DNA of 64,000 nt from Strix aluco. Taxonomy: Eukaryota > Chordata > Aves > Strigiformes > Strigidae. The DNA lies in NCBI RefSeq assembly GCF_031877795.1, contig NC_133938.1, positions 13,982,920 through 14,046,919 on the forward strand. Direction: 5' to 3'. This document shows, one piece after another, positions 53,372 to 64,000 of this stretch (its first letter is position 1; every line of letters begins with the position of its first letter). The position numbers and the translations under genes were made by a program. The notes beneath the pieces are model-generated. The model saw only the letters and a program-made list of their open reading frames with translations. It did no database searches and was not told the DNA's origin.

Positions 53372-54134
53372 GAACTATGCAGTTTATCAATACCTATTTG
53401 AAAATACAAAATTATTTTCAAATACATATATCAGAATTTTAATACTTTTATTGATATGAATCCAGGGTGCTCTATATAAGTATTCTTATCTGAGACTTTC
53501 TTTTGCAAAGGAAGGTTTGTACTAGAAATATGAAGATAAACCCGAAGTTCTGACAACTGCACATTTAAAACAAACATTTAATTTAAATGTAGAAATCACT
53601 GAGGAGTGCATCAAGGAGATATATTTATACAGACATTTTATGAAAAATAGGATTTTTTTATTGTCCATACACTTTGATATCAATATTCTGAGGAATGTTA
53701 GACATATGCAACAAAGAGTTTGGATTATTTTATCTCTTCTTATAGAAATATTTATAAACTTGTTGAAAAACTACCTAGCTACACACTGCAGTCCTGTGGT
53801 CTTCTGTTGTCCTTATGTGTTCACATACACAAAGAGCTGTGGAAAACATAAAACCTTAGGTTTTCTTACAGTCTGGCCTGGGTGTAGTCTTTTCTGTAGA
53901 CAGACCTGGAAAGAAGCTACCCTGTTTCTGAAGACCCTGAGTTCAGGAAAAAAAAAAAAATTCCTCTGAAACAAGAGAACTAAGATCTTTGAATTAAAAA
54001 GGCTTGCTTTCATTTGGGTTGTAATGCATGCTGTCTGGGTATTACTGAGATGAGTAAGTGTGGTAGAAATGCTTAAACCAGGAATCTGCTGCTGTTATTC
54101 AGATGCCATATTATTGCAATAGGAACTGCATAGG

Positions 54135-54140
54135 AATAAA
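54135..54140 (+). terminator. Candidate GIPC2 polyadenylation signal (AATAAA)
   Basis: First canonical AATAAA after the GIPC2 stop codon, 764 bp downstream, followed by T/G-rich sequence. Confidence 0.35.
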
Positions 54141-54876
54141 GAGTGTTAATTTTGATTGCTATTCATATATTTGTATAGTATCTGTGATCTGGCACTGGAG
54201 ACTATAGTGTATGACAAAGTGCTTATTTGATCTTTGCATATGCTAAATGATTTGCTGAGATCCTACAGAGTTCCCCTCTTATCTGCTTTTCTTCAACATG
54301 GCAACATAGGAGAGACATTGGTGTTCAAACCTGGAAGATATTATTGTAAAGTCACAAACAATCGCAGTTTGGATGAAAATGCATGCCTAAACCCTGAAAA
54401 ATACATTAAACTAATTTTAGATGTTAGTATTTGCAATTATATTGTACATAAACATTTATTTTAACTGAGAATATTTTACTAATAAATCTCAGATTATTAA
54501 AAATTTTAACACATCTGCTATGCCTGCATTTATCCTCCTGTTCACTTTGTATTTAGAGAAAAGCAATGCAGTAAGTTTTGTTTTTACTCATAACTAGATT
54601 CTTTATCAGTTTTTACTGTGCTTCGTTTTAATCAAGACAGATATTTGCTCATTTGTTTAGAAAAAGCTACTTTCAAGTGATTATTATAGCCAAATAACAC
54701 GTCATGAGTGTCCTTGAAAATGAAATTGAACAAGAATGTGGGGCCTGACCTGGGAAGGTGTTCTTTGCGTAAGCGTGTAAAATAATAGGTATTACAAAAG
54801 TTTTTTCTCAATCACTACCTATTTACTTTTCTTCTGAGAAAAATGTCTTTCACTGTCTTGGAGAGATCTCTTTTAA

Positions 54877-54882
54877 AATAAA
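54877..54882 (+). terminator. Candidate distal GIPC2 polyadenylation signal (AATAAA)
   Basis: Canonical AATAAA with a downstream 'tgttctatgtcaatgatttt' T/G-rich stretch about 20-40 bp away. Another AATAAA lies at 54481. Confidence 0.35.
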
Positions 54883-57800
54883 GACTATGCCAATAATTTT
54901 ACATGTTCTATGTCAATGATTTTTTTTGGTCTAAAACTATGACACTTTGAAGTATCTTGAGAGAACAGGTCCTCATTCTCTTTACTGTGTTATTTAAGAA
55001 GGCTCCTAAACTCCACTTCAGTCTTTTGCACGTGTTACAATAAGTGATTTTTTTTTTTTCTAGTTATGAAATATTGCATGAAGTCTTATAAATATTGTTG
55101 AGCGGTCTTTCAGTGGGGATAATGTCCATTTTATAAATGCTGTTGTGAATATTTTGCTCTTATATCTTTCATTTAAGGACAAGCTTTTACATAATATATT
55201 TTGTTTTATGAAATGAGTAGTACAGAGTGGCATGGAGGTCATACATTTCATTGTATTTAAGAAGTTCAAAGGTGTCAAAATTTCTCTTAATTATACTAGT
55301 GTCTCATATCACCAGTGTGGGATGAAATCTATATCTTCAAACAGGTGTGATCATTATTAATTTCTGTATGTCGAAATACATGGAGATACAAAACTTTACA
55401 CAATTCTCAAGTTATGAGAAGTAAAAATACATAATCTTACACAAAAATCTGAACTTTAGTAAAACTTGAAAATAAAATAAACTTTGTAAGGAGGTGGTTA
55501 AATTTTATACATCCCATTGCTCAACTGGGGTCATGAGGATGTATTCTTTTGAAAAAGGAGTGTAATTTTAGGACAGAGAGCACAAATTGGATAGTGCTTC
55601 TCTGTATTTAATAATTGCAAATTTTTGCCCACAATCTTCTCTTGCAGTTGAGCACGCTCTGTCTTACACAGGGCTACTTTAACTAACGTACTCTTGGTAA
55701 TGAAGAGTTAAAGTATTGTGGGCCTTCTCATTTATTCTTTAAACTTCTTTTAGGTGAAAAAGAAAAATTAAATGTCAAGAATTCCCTGTTGGTTTTTAAT
55801 TGTTTTATATCAAATTCAAATGTCAAACTTTGTGGAAATGGTTATGTACATGATTTTATAATCAGTGGCATGTTGGTTACTAACATTAAAGTTAAGAATT
55901 CCTGCTTAAACAGGAAAAAAAAAAAAGGTACTATGGAGGAGCTGTATATAAAATAATACATAATGTTACCTGTAGCAGATAACCCCTCATGTGTTTTGGC
56001 TGTTCACTTTATTTTGAGATATTAATGTTGTTCAATCAATTTATTCTCAGAGGATAATTTGTCTCAAACTGATAAAATAGCAAGATAAAAATAATCTCCG
56101 AAGCTCTAATTCTGCACAAAGCTGTCTCTTGTCATAGTGGCCTATCAATGTGGAGTTTATTTCACAACTAAGATTTAAATAGTGATGTAATTTTACTAGC
56201 ATTTACTGCAATAAAGTATGTTGATATATTTTAATAATTTTTCTGAGTTCTCATTTACACATATGGTATTTCCAGCACATAAGACATAATGGTACCACTA
56301 CCCAATTTAATAGATTATTTGCATTTTCCAGCTATGCATGAATAAGATGTCACATGAAAATTGCACAACCTTATAAAGTATGATAAATACTTGTGTGGTG
56401 GGATTAATCTAGTAAATTAATGTTGTTTTACTAATGAAATACAGCCTGCAGATCCCTTTAAAACCTAGTCAGTAATAACACTAAAGCCTTTGCATGCTTT
56501 GTAGGGTGAAAATGTCATTAAATGTAACTACAAAAATCTCCCAAATGCATTTGAAATACTAGTTCTAATTAATATAAGTGCTGATCAGAGTAGGACTATA
56601 AACATCTTGTTAGTGTGTGTTGCAGGTGGAGGTGAATGTTGGTGAATAGTCCTCTCAAAATTGGAGGTGGAATGAGAGAAAGTAGTAACTCAGCCTGAAT
56701 GCTATTCTAAAAGTAACCGATTTCTTATTCTTATCATTTGGTGCACAATTCGCAGGCAGATATATGCAATTGTTTGTGCCTTTACTTCCAGACTTACTGC
56801 TAAATTCAAGATGATGAAAAACACACCACTATTTTTCTCTGTAAGCAACAGTCTTTAGATGCAACAAGGGGATTTAATGAAATCTGGTGTTCATCAAGTT
56901 CTGAGCTCATAATCTTAAAAATATGATGGGCGATGAATATTTCACACTTTTAAAGGAACTAATTTTGCAAATTACAGATATATCTTCTGCAATGCCTCTA
57001 GTGTGCCAGATGTTGCTTCAGTTAAATTTGATTTTGTCTAACCCTATTCATAATACAGTTGCTATTCAAATAGCTATTAATATAATCAGTGTATTTGGGA
57101 AAATCTAACCTGCTATTCAGATTTTGCACCTTGATTTGAATAATGCATATATTCTTATTTCTGTCTATGATTTTGTTCACAATTTGTCTATTTCCTTTTT
57201 ATTATTTTTTTAGATAAATGTAATATAAAGCTTTGAAAATCTTGTTCTTTGTATTCGAGGGTGAAATATTAATCTTAAAGTTAAGCCCTCTTTATAATAT
57301 TTTAAGAAAAAGCTATCAGGCAAGATGTAAAGCAGGGTGTAATGTTTTTAAAGTGCCGTCTGTGATGACAAAAAAGCATATTGTAGATTTTTTTTTTCTG
57401 CTTTTTAATGTGAACTTCTGCTACTTTTCAAATTACATATTGTTTTTCATGAAAACAGCTCTGAGAATTTCTGTTCCAAAGTCTGAATATTGTAGTAAAA
57501 TGATATATTACTTTCTGCCAGGAGATCTTTCAGAACAATTAGAAGTCAGGGTGTTGACTATTTGCCCTTTGGAAATCAAATGCATGTTTGCCATGAACTT
57601 CAGAACTCAACTCTAGAAATAAGAGCTTAATCTGAAATTTATAATCAGTATTGTTTTCTTTTCCCATTCTCTGACTCTCTACATTTGTAAGGCATTTTGC
57701 CTTACAAATTTACAGGCTTGGAAGTCAAAGATAGGGAAAATCCTCAGTGTTTGTGGAAGATACTTGTAAATAGTAACAGTCTTTCATTAAGAAATACGCA

Positions 57801-60800
57801 GCCTGTAGTACAGACTTTATCCTCAGAAAAGGTATATTCAGTGTGTGAGATTCAGGGAATGACAACTAGAAAGAAGAAAAAGATTGAGACAGCATAAATA
57901 TAAAGAAAATATATATTTTTTAATTGAAATTGGCTTTAAATAGAACAACACAAGGTCTGTAGATTGAACAGAAGCAACTTCCTGAAGCGTTTAGGCTGCT
58001 CTATCTCCCAGCTCTTGCTGCTTGTAAACAGAGAGGTTGTGAACACCTTTTTCAGTTTTCTTTAAATAATGGCAGTCCTTACCTAAATCTCTATTGCCAT
58101 GTCAGACCTCTTTCAGAAAAATGTAGCTGTTGAGTTTGAATCATTAGTCTGTGGGGTTCTCCCAGTTCCCTGAGAACTAACACAGATTTTCAAGTTGTTG
58201 TAAACTTATTTTTACTATATAGTATTTGAAAGAGGTAAAAACCAAGGAGAAATAAATGTCTACTTTTTCTTTGAAATTAAAGGGTATCTGACAGTTCCAC
58301 CTTTTAGTCATTACTGCAGTACTTCTGCTGCAGTGACCAGTATGTAGGATGCTGAAGAGTAACAGGGAAGATGATATCTGGTTAAATCTTTTGTCTGAAA
58401 ATCATGCCAAAACAGTCACCATGTAGTAAGAATGCTTTGTAAATTATTAGGAAATCATCACTGTGGGAAAAAAGAGTAACTGATATTCAAAAGCTCAAAA
58501 GGTAACCCCAGCTTGTGGCATAAGGTAGAAGTTTTCCAAGAGCTCACACGAACATGGCTGACAATGGGAATAAATCCAAACCTTCCCAAATCTTTGTTTC
58601 ACGTACTTTAATCTTGCTATCATAGTCATATTTGCTGAGTGTGGTCTCTGGAAATTTATAGATGAAACTATGTGCAAAGCACAGGATTTCACAGCAAGGC
58701 AGACAGGGTAGTGGATCACAAAAGGAAATTGAACTTCTTTGCATAGGATGAAGTGCTGTGCCATTGCAGTTATGAGGATAATTGTTGGTACATGTAAGGA
58801 ACTGGTCCTATCTTCCTTCTTGCCAGTTTCCTAACATACCCACCAGACTGGGTGGGGTATAAATGAAGGAGTACAGATGGGAGAGCACTGGCTGGATAGT
58901 GTAGTTTCTAACCTTTCCAGCTCCTAAAGGGGGGGTTGAGTCTATGGGTCAGACTAGAGCTAGTTCAAAGCAAATCTCTGACACAGGATTAGTGTGGATG
59001 TTGGGTACTCGGCCCCAACAGTTTTGCTCAGCAGACCTGCTTCTATGGTTCCTTGACTGTTTGCCAAGGTGCACCCACTATCCTACCCTGTTAATGTATA
59101 CTAGGAGTGTGGGCTCTTGGATGTAGCATGGGCAATGGGCAATGAGTTTTGTAAGCCTGGGTGTTTTATTTTGGAAATTAACTGTAATTTTATTCTCTTT
59201 GGAGTGAAGTAGGTTTGTCTGAACCTAAAGGTTACAAACAACGATCCCCAAAGCTTTTCTGTTGTGTTTCTCTAGCCATTGCATGTCTGAATTTTTCACA
59301 AAGACAGGGAGAATGAAAACAAGATTCACTATAATATTCAAATTTTTATTACTAATTATGCTTTATATTGATTTGTTTTTTCCTGTCTTCTTTTGGGATG
59401 AATAGTTAAATATTTTATTATTAATGTTTCTTTTTGGAGCATGAACTGCATTAATTAACTACATAAAAGAAATAAGATATTTGAATTTCAAATGAGCTCT
59501 AATTGGAGAAACATATTGCACCACAATACTTGGCAACATCTAAGAATGCAAGTTTCTGCTTACTAAAAAGATTGTTTTATTAAGTATTCCCAAATCTTTT
59601 TCTTTGTCCTTTTAATAAGGAAATAAGTTTACAGAATGGTGAAAAGCCAGGGAGGAAAACTTTTAGTTTAGTGGAAAAAACTTTTAATGACAGACTTACA
59701 GTTACAAGTTGTGCTTGTAACACAGATGATCTAACAACTATTTGTCTAATTCTTTCATTTGACAACTCTTCCAGTAAAGGCACCAATTTGTACTTCATAC
59801 ATATAAACTCTCTCTGTCTTGAAATGGGAAAGCAAGCATGGTAAATCCATTGCAAGTCATATTCTCCAGGCATTCATAATATTGAAATCTCTACCAAAAC
59901 CCTTCACACATCTTTTCGAAACATCCTTATTTTCACAACGTGGATTTTGTTTCCAGTGAGTATTTTCACTGATAATTTTAATTGCTGAGCTTAAGTTTTG
60001 AAACCAGTAAGCCTTTTCTGAAGTATCTCTAGGTGAGCTAAATTTTTAATTATCGGATACAGAAACTGATCAACAGAATGACAGAAATTTCAGCTCTGTT
60101 GGTAAGAATACCTGCAGTGCCCAATGGATGTTTCTCGTTAGCATGAAGAATCTTGGTACTGAACAGGTTCTAATTGTAGGACTACAAAAGTAGAGGTTGA
60201 CCTTGTCCTTTCTATGTTAAGAAAACAGAATGTTGTTTCATGGTTGATATGTTTTCATTATCTATAAAGTGAACCAGGACAGAAAGGGACCAACTACGGT
60301 CAAAACAGATGTTATGAAGTTACAAGAATAACCTCTTTCCAGGACCAGAAGCATTGTGAATTGAGGTGAAGCTCTAGATAAGCATGATACCAGTACAAAT
60401 GCTTTCTCATTTGGTAAAGAATAAGGTAATACTTACCTTTCAATATCACAGATAAGTGAATATAAGTTTAATGTTACTTATCTGTTCAAACATAGTGAAC
60501 TGTGTATTATCTACTGAATGTGCAACTTTCTTGGCATGGTTCTTAGCTGGAGTGAATTGCCACTAAGGAAAGATTCATGAAACTCAGCTCAGATTTGTGG
60601 TTTGATCCATAAGGTCCAAGGCAGCTAAAGCATTGCCTGAGAGGGAAACATCTATTCTCTTGAGTTGTGCTAATCGTCAAACTATTGAGCTAGAGAGTTT
60701 ACCAGAAGACTTTCTCAAGAATTGATCTTGGGACTGATTTAATTTTTTAAAAGAAAAAAAAACCAACAACCTTGGCACAAAGAATAAGCTTAGGTTAATG

Positions 60801-61147
60801 AGGTTGCTGATGACACAAACTGGGAAAGATGACAGGACTAAAAAGAATAGTGGAATATTGTCCAAGAAGATGGCCTTTAAAACTTGTCTAATAGAATTTT
60901 AATTGTTTAAAATGAAAGGTCATAACTTCAGGGACCAGTAACTGAGAGTTCTTCATTTGAGATGATGGATGAAAAATACCTTGTTGCACTTAGTCATTCA
61001 TAGAATGACCGTAAGCCACCAGAGGGCTGCATCTGAGGAAAAAAATGACTGTGGTGTGCGTCACAGGGAGGAAATCCAGGAGAAGCTGGGAGGTAATGTT
61101 GTTATCCAGGTTAACGGTAAGATTTTCATTTGCAACAGTGTGCTCAG

Positions 61148-61265
61148 TATGGGCTTTCCCCATTTGTTTGAACGTTGGACAGATTTAGAAAAAAGGCCGA
61201 ATAAGGTGATCACAAGAATCTTTAAGGATCAAACTGAAGAACCTGCATTCTTTGGCACAGTAAAA
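61148..61265 (+). repeat. Diverged repeat copy A, possibly CR1-like
   Basis: Resembles 61570-61685. Shared landmarks are 'ctttccc', 'tggacagattt', a 'gaaaaa' block and 'ga(a/g)gaac(c/t)tgcatt(c/t)tt'. Translation gives ERWTDLEKRPNKVITRIF, which resembles the end of CR1 reverse transcriptase (a DLLERVQRRATKMI-type block). The assignment is tentative. Confidence 0.45.
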
Positions 61266-61569
61266 ACAACGAAGTAGCATGTTAGGATGGAGGAAATCTT
61301 GGAGAGAAGAGTTCTTCAAGCTAACCAACTGCATGCCAAAAATATACGTGCGTATTGTGTGGCCATGAACTGCCTTCAGTCTGGAAACACTAAAGATTTC
61401 TAACCACAAATGGAACAGCGCAACGGAAGAGTATGGGGACAGAAAACAGCCCAGTTTTACAGCAGGGTTATATGATACAGTTGCTGGAGTACCAGCAAAC
61501 AAGATGTGATCCCCCAGTAGGTTCCTTCCAGTTCCAAGAATTGTTTTGGCTGTGTTGAATTACCAGGTG

Positions 61570-61685
61570 TTTTGAACTTTCCCAGGCTCATATAAATGTG
61601 GACAGATTTGGAAAAAGTAGGTAGGATTATAGTGTTGTTTAAGACTGGAGTGGAGGAACTTGCATTTTTGAAGTGCAGTGCCAAA
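61570..61685 (+). repeat. Diverged repeat copy B, possibly CR1-like
   Basis: Second copy of the sequence at 61148-61265, same orientation, about 424 bp downstream. Between them, near 61500-61545, 'ccagtaggttccttccag' resembles the 3' end of CR1/L3-type LINEs, so copy A may belong to an element ending there. Confidence 0.45.
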
Positions 61686-63572
61686 GTCCACTTGAGGTCT
61701 CTCAGCAGGGTAGGTGATTTTGGTGCTCCAAAGGTGTGGAAGGAGATGTCTAAGTCAAGGCTTTTCTACTGTGTGCCAAAAGAAGGGGAGCAGTGTCAAG
61801 GAAGGGAAGGAGATGTTTCTGGAGCGTTGAGCTTGCTACTCCTACAGGAGCTTGGGATGAATCATTTCCATCAGTAGCTACTGGTCCTATTGACTTTTCC
61901 TTCAGTGTTAACAGCCGATCCTGATTTTTGTATGGATTTGGTGCACTACAATCATTTTGCTGTCCTAGACCTATGCTTAAAGACAGCACTACAACTTTTG
62001 AGTGCACAGGAGTCTGCCATGGTTTCATCCTATCCCCAGGAACAGCTGAGAGAAGTTCTGGTCTTCAGCAATATTCAGGTGTAGGCACTGAATTGCCCAG
62101 GACATATGAGGGGGAAGAGCTAAGTTCTGCTTAGCTTCTAGCTATGATTGAATAAAGAAAGGGTGTAGACAACACAGCATCCATTGGTTATGCTGCAGAC
62201 TGCTTGGAACACTATTTTCTCCATTGTCTAGATTTCTAGTCCTTAGTACATACAAAAATGTCTCGGATTTGTACCCTACTAAACTCACTACAATATTCTC
62301 TTCACTTGTATTTCTGGCCTTTCAAATTTGTGGTTAGTCTCTTGAATGATCAGGGGAAAAGGAATTACTAAATAGCTTTGGCTGTAATCTGTATTCAGCT
62401 CTGTGTTGAACATCCATTATTTTTATGGCTATAATAAAATGAATAGCAGTGTAACAGCTGCCTTGGGTTTTCAATTAAATGCATTAATACATATGCAAGA
62501 AAATAGCCTGTCTCAATAGTATTTATAGGGAAGAGAATATTTTTCAAGATTTGTTGCAAATGATTATTATGTCTTATTTATATGGCATTTGGAAATGTGA
62601 GAGTAGAGTTGCAGGCATACTGCTTTATTACTTGCAGGTGGAATGTGTGATAATCAGCCTGACCACTTTGCAGTATTTCTTAATGACGACAGTTTTCATT
62701 GCATAAAAATATGGCTTTATAAGCTTGATGAACAAGCCTGTAGTCAGTGTTGGTTTTAGTAAGAAGTTGGTTAATGTTCATAGAAGGGCCTGAATGCGTA
62801 TTTACGGCTTTGCTGCATTATTTTGAAAAGAAATGGTGATGGCATGAGTGAAGTGTGTAAATTCCTGATTTTGATGGTTGAGGGTGGGGGGTAGTTGCTT
62901 TGCTCATTGTTTCCGAAGTGCTTTCTCCAACATGCTTTATTTTGTTCATCTTTGCTCCGTGTCAGAATCATGCCCTTGACAGTTTCATTTGCTTACAGCT
63001 TTCATTCTTCTCCTTTGTGCCTTTAAGCTTGCCAAACAACACTGAACAATAAGGGGGTTGCTTATTCCACCCAGTTTAGCTTTTGTCAGACTTTGCATTA
63101 CAGCTCATTTTTCTATTCTTTCCAGCCGTATCTTGTATTTGGGGCCTCACTGTTCCTGCCAATGAGTCTGAAAGAATGGTCTTATCACACTATTTTTACA
63201 GATGTTGTTCCTTGTGTGCGAATGATAGACTGCCTAGTTCTATTAATATTTCTACCATAACAAATGCAACAGCAAAAGTCATCTCAATATTGGACATGGA
63301 AGTTGGCTGATTAAAAAAGTAATAATTACCATGCTGCTATACTATCTGCTCCAGCTCGAAGGCAAGTAGGGGTTTGGGAAGTTTTATTAAATCTTCATTC
63401 CCCTATCCAGAGTGAATAAAAAGTCCTAATAGCAAAAAAGCCAGCTAGGATTAGTATGAGTCAGGTAGTGTTATGTGCGTAATTCTGCTATTTTATTCTT
63501 AGCACTAAACTCCTTTTTATTGAATTGTTTTACTGCAGAAAGAATTGAATCTGCTGTTACTGAGAACACTTG

Positions 63573-63600
63573 AATAAATGAATAAATGAAATAATGAATA
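63573..63600. repeat. Short (AATG/AATA)n tetranucleotide repeat
   Basis: Units of 'aatg' and 'aata' recur over about 28 bp ('aataaatgaataaatg' and onward), with one interruption. Confidence 0.75.
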
Positions 63601-64000
63601 CCCTTGAACCATTTGGACTGTGAACTTGATAGCAGGATTGCAATCTTCTTTCTCCCCAATGCCACTCCATCTCCCATGATCTCACATCCAAGATCCCTTG
63701 GCTTTCCTGTTTGCCAAATTGCTGTTTGCTAGTTTACATAGAAACAGAGGTGGGTAACAGAAATTTGTTTATTATAATAATCAGGATTTCATAGTGTTTC
63801 TTTATGCATCTTCTGAAATAGTTACCTTCTTAAATCTCATCATGTAGAAAAAATTATCAATAAATTAAGCTTGACTGGAGTGTTGAATTGTTGTAAGAGA
63901 TCCTCATCTGTCATAAATAGTTCTCAAAACATTACCCTCAAAAATAATCACAGAAAGTACTTTAGAATCCATGGCAACTGGCTCAAAAGTATTAAAAAGC

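Larger units (their letters stand above)
53372..54900 (+). other. GIPC2: Probable GIPC2 3' UTR
   Basis: AT-rich non-coding sequence after the stop. Polyadenylation signals AATAAA are at 54135-54140, 54481-54486 and 54877-54882. The last is followed by T-rich and TG-containing sequence and is a reasonable distal end. Several ATTTA pentamers occur, as in AU-rich UTRs. The actual end was not determined. Confidence 0.5.
54901..64000. other. Intergenic DNA downstream of GIPC2
   Basis: No gene was recognised on either strand. Longest open frames, such as the 127-codon one near 57233-57616, are low-complexity or lack known domains. The sequence is AT-rich. Two diverged copies of one sequence occur near 61150 and 61570, and a short AATG-type repeat lies near 63573-63600. 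In human the next coding gene downstream is PTGFR; no seven-helix receptor exon was seen here. Confidence 0.75.

Noticed and set aside
57233-57616. 127-codon plus-strand frame downstream of GIPC2
   Set aside because: Phe/Leu/Ile-rich from T-rich sequence, no ATG-dependent domain pattern, and no similarity recognised.
54901-64000. PTGFR or another receptor gene at the right end
   Set aside because: No exon with seven-helix receptor features was found; the frames are short and unrelated.

Overview
The window looks like single-copy vertebrate nuclear DNA, most probably from a bird. Genes are split by long GT-AG introns, the background is AT-rich and CpG-poor with one CpG island, and there are few interspersed repeats. 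The clearest repeat is a CR1 LINE with the typical avian 3' end. The species cannot be named from the sequence.

Two protein-coding genes were found, both on the + strand. DNAJB4 (three coding exons, 12639-18176, 339 codons) encodes a class B HSP40 co-chaperone. GIPC2 (six coding exons, 28723-53371, 323 codons) encodes a PDZ adaptor. All exons join in frame at GT/AG sites into complete proteins of nearly the same length as the human ones. DNAJB4 and GIPC2 are also neighbours in this order on human chromosome 1p31, so the block is conserved synteny.

Layout: 1-12563 is non-coding DNA upstream of, or within a 5' intron of, DNAJB4. It carries an old minus-strand CR1 relic, small tandem duplications and, just before the coding exon, a GT repeat with CRE-like, heat-shock-element-like and TATA-like motifs. 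DNAJB4 follows. A decayed CR1 (about 18840-20499) lies 0.7 kb after its stop. The next 8 kb are intergenic, leading to the CpG island and GC boxes that hold GIPC2 exon 1. GIPC2 introns of 7.9, 3.6, 3.2, 0.7 and 8.4 kb contain simple repeats, a dispersed repeat pair and two compositionally distinct blocks. From about 55000 to the end no gene was recognised; a pair of related segments near 61.2 and 61.6 kb may be ancient CR1-like remnants.

The two genes are not known to act in one pathway. DNAJB4 works in cytosolic protein folding with HSP70. GIPC2 links membrane receptors to endocytic trafficking. I found no CRISPR array, operon, tRNA, rRNA or clearly new biological system. The more interesting points are regulatory: a possible stress-responsive proximal promoter for DNAJB4, an upstream ATG overlapping the GIPC2 start, and unexplained repeat pairs.
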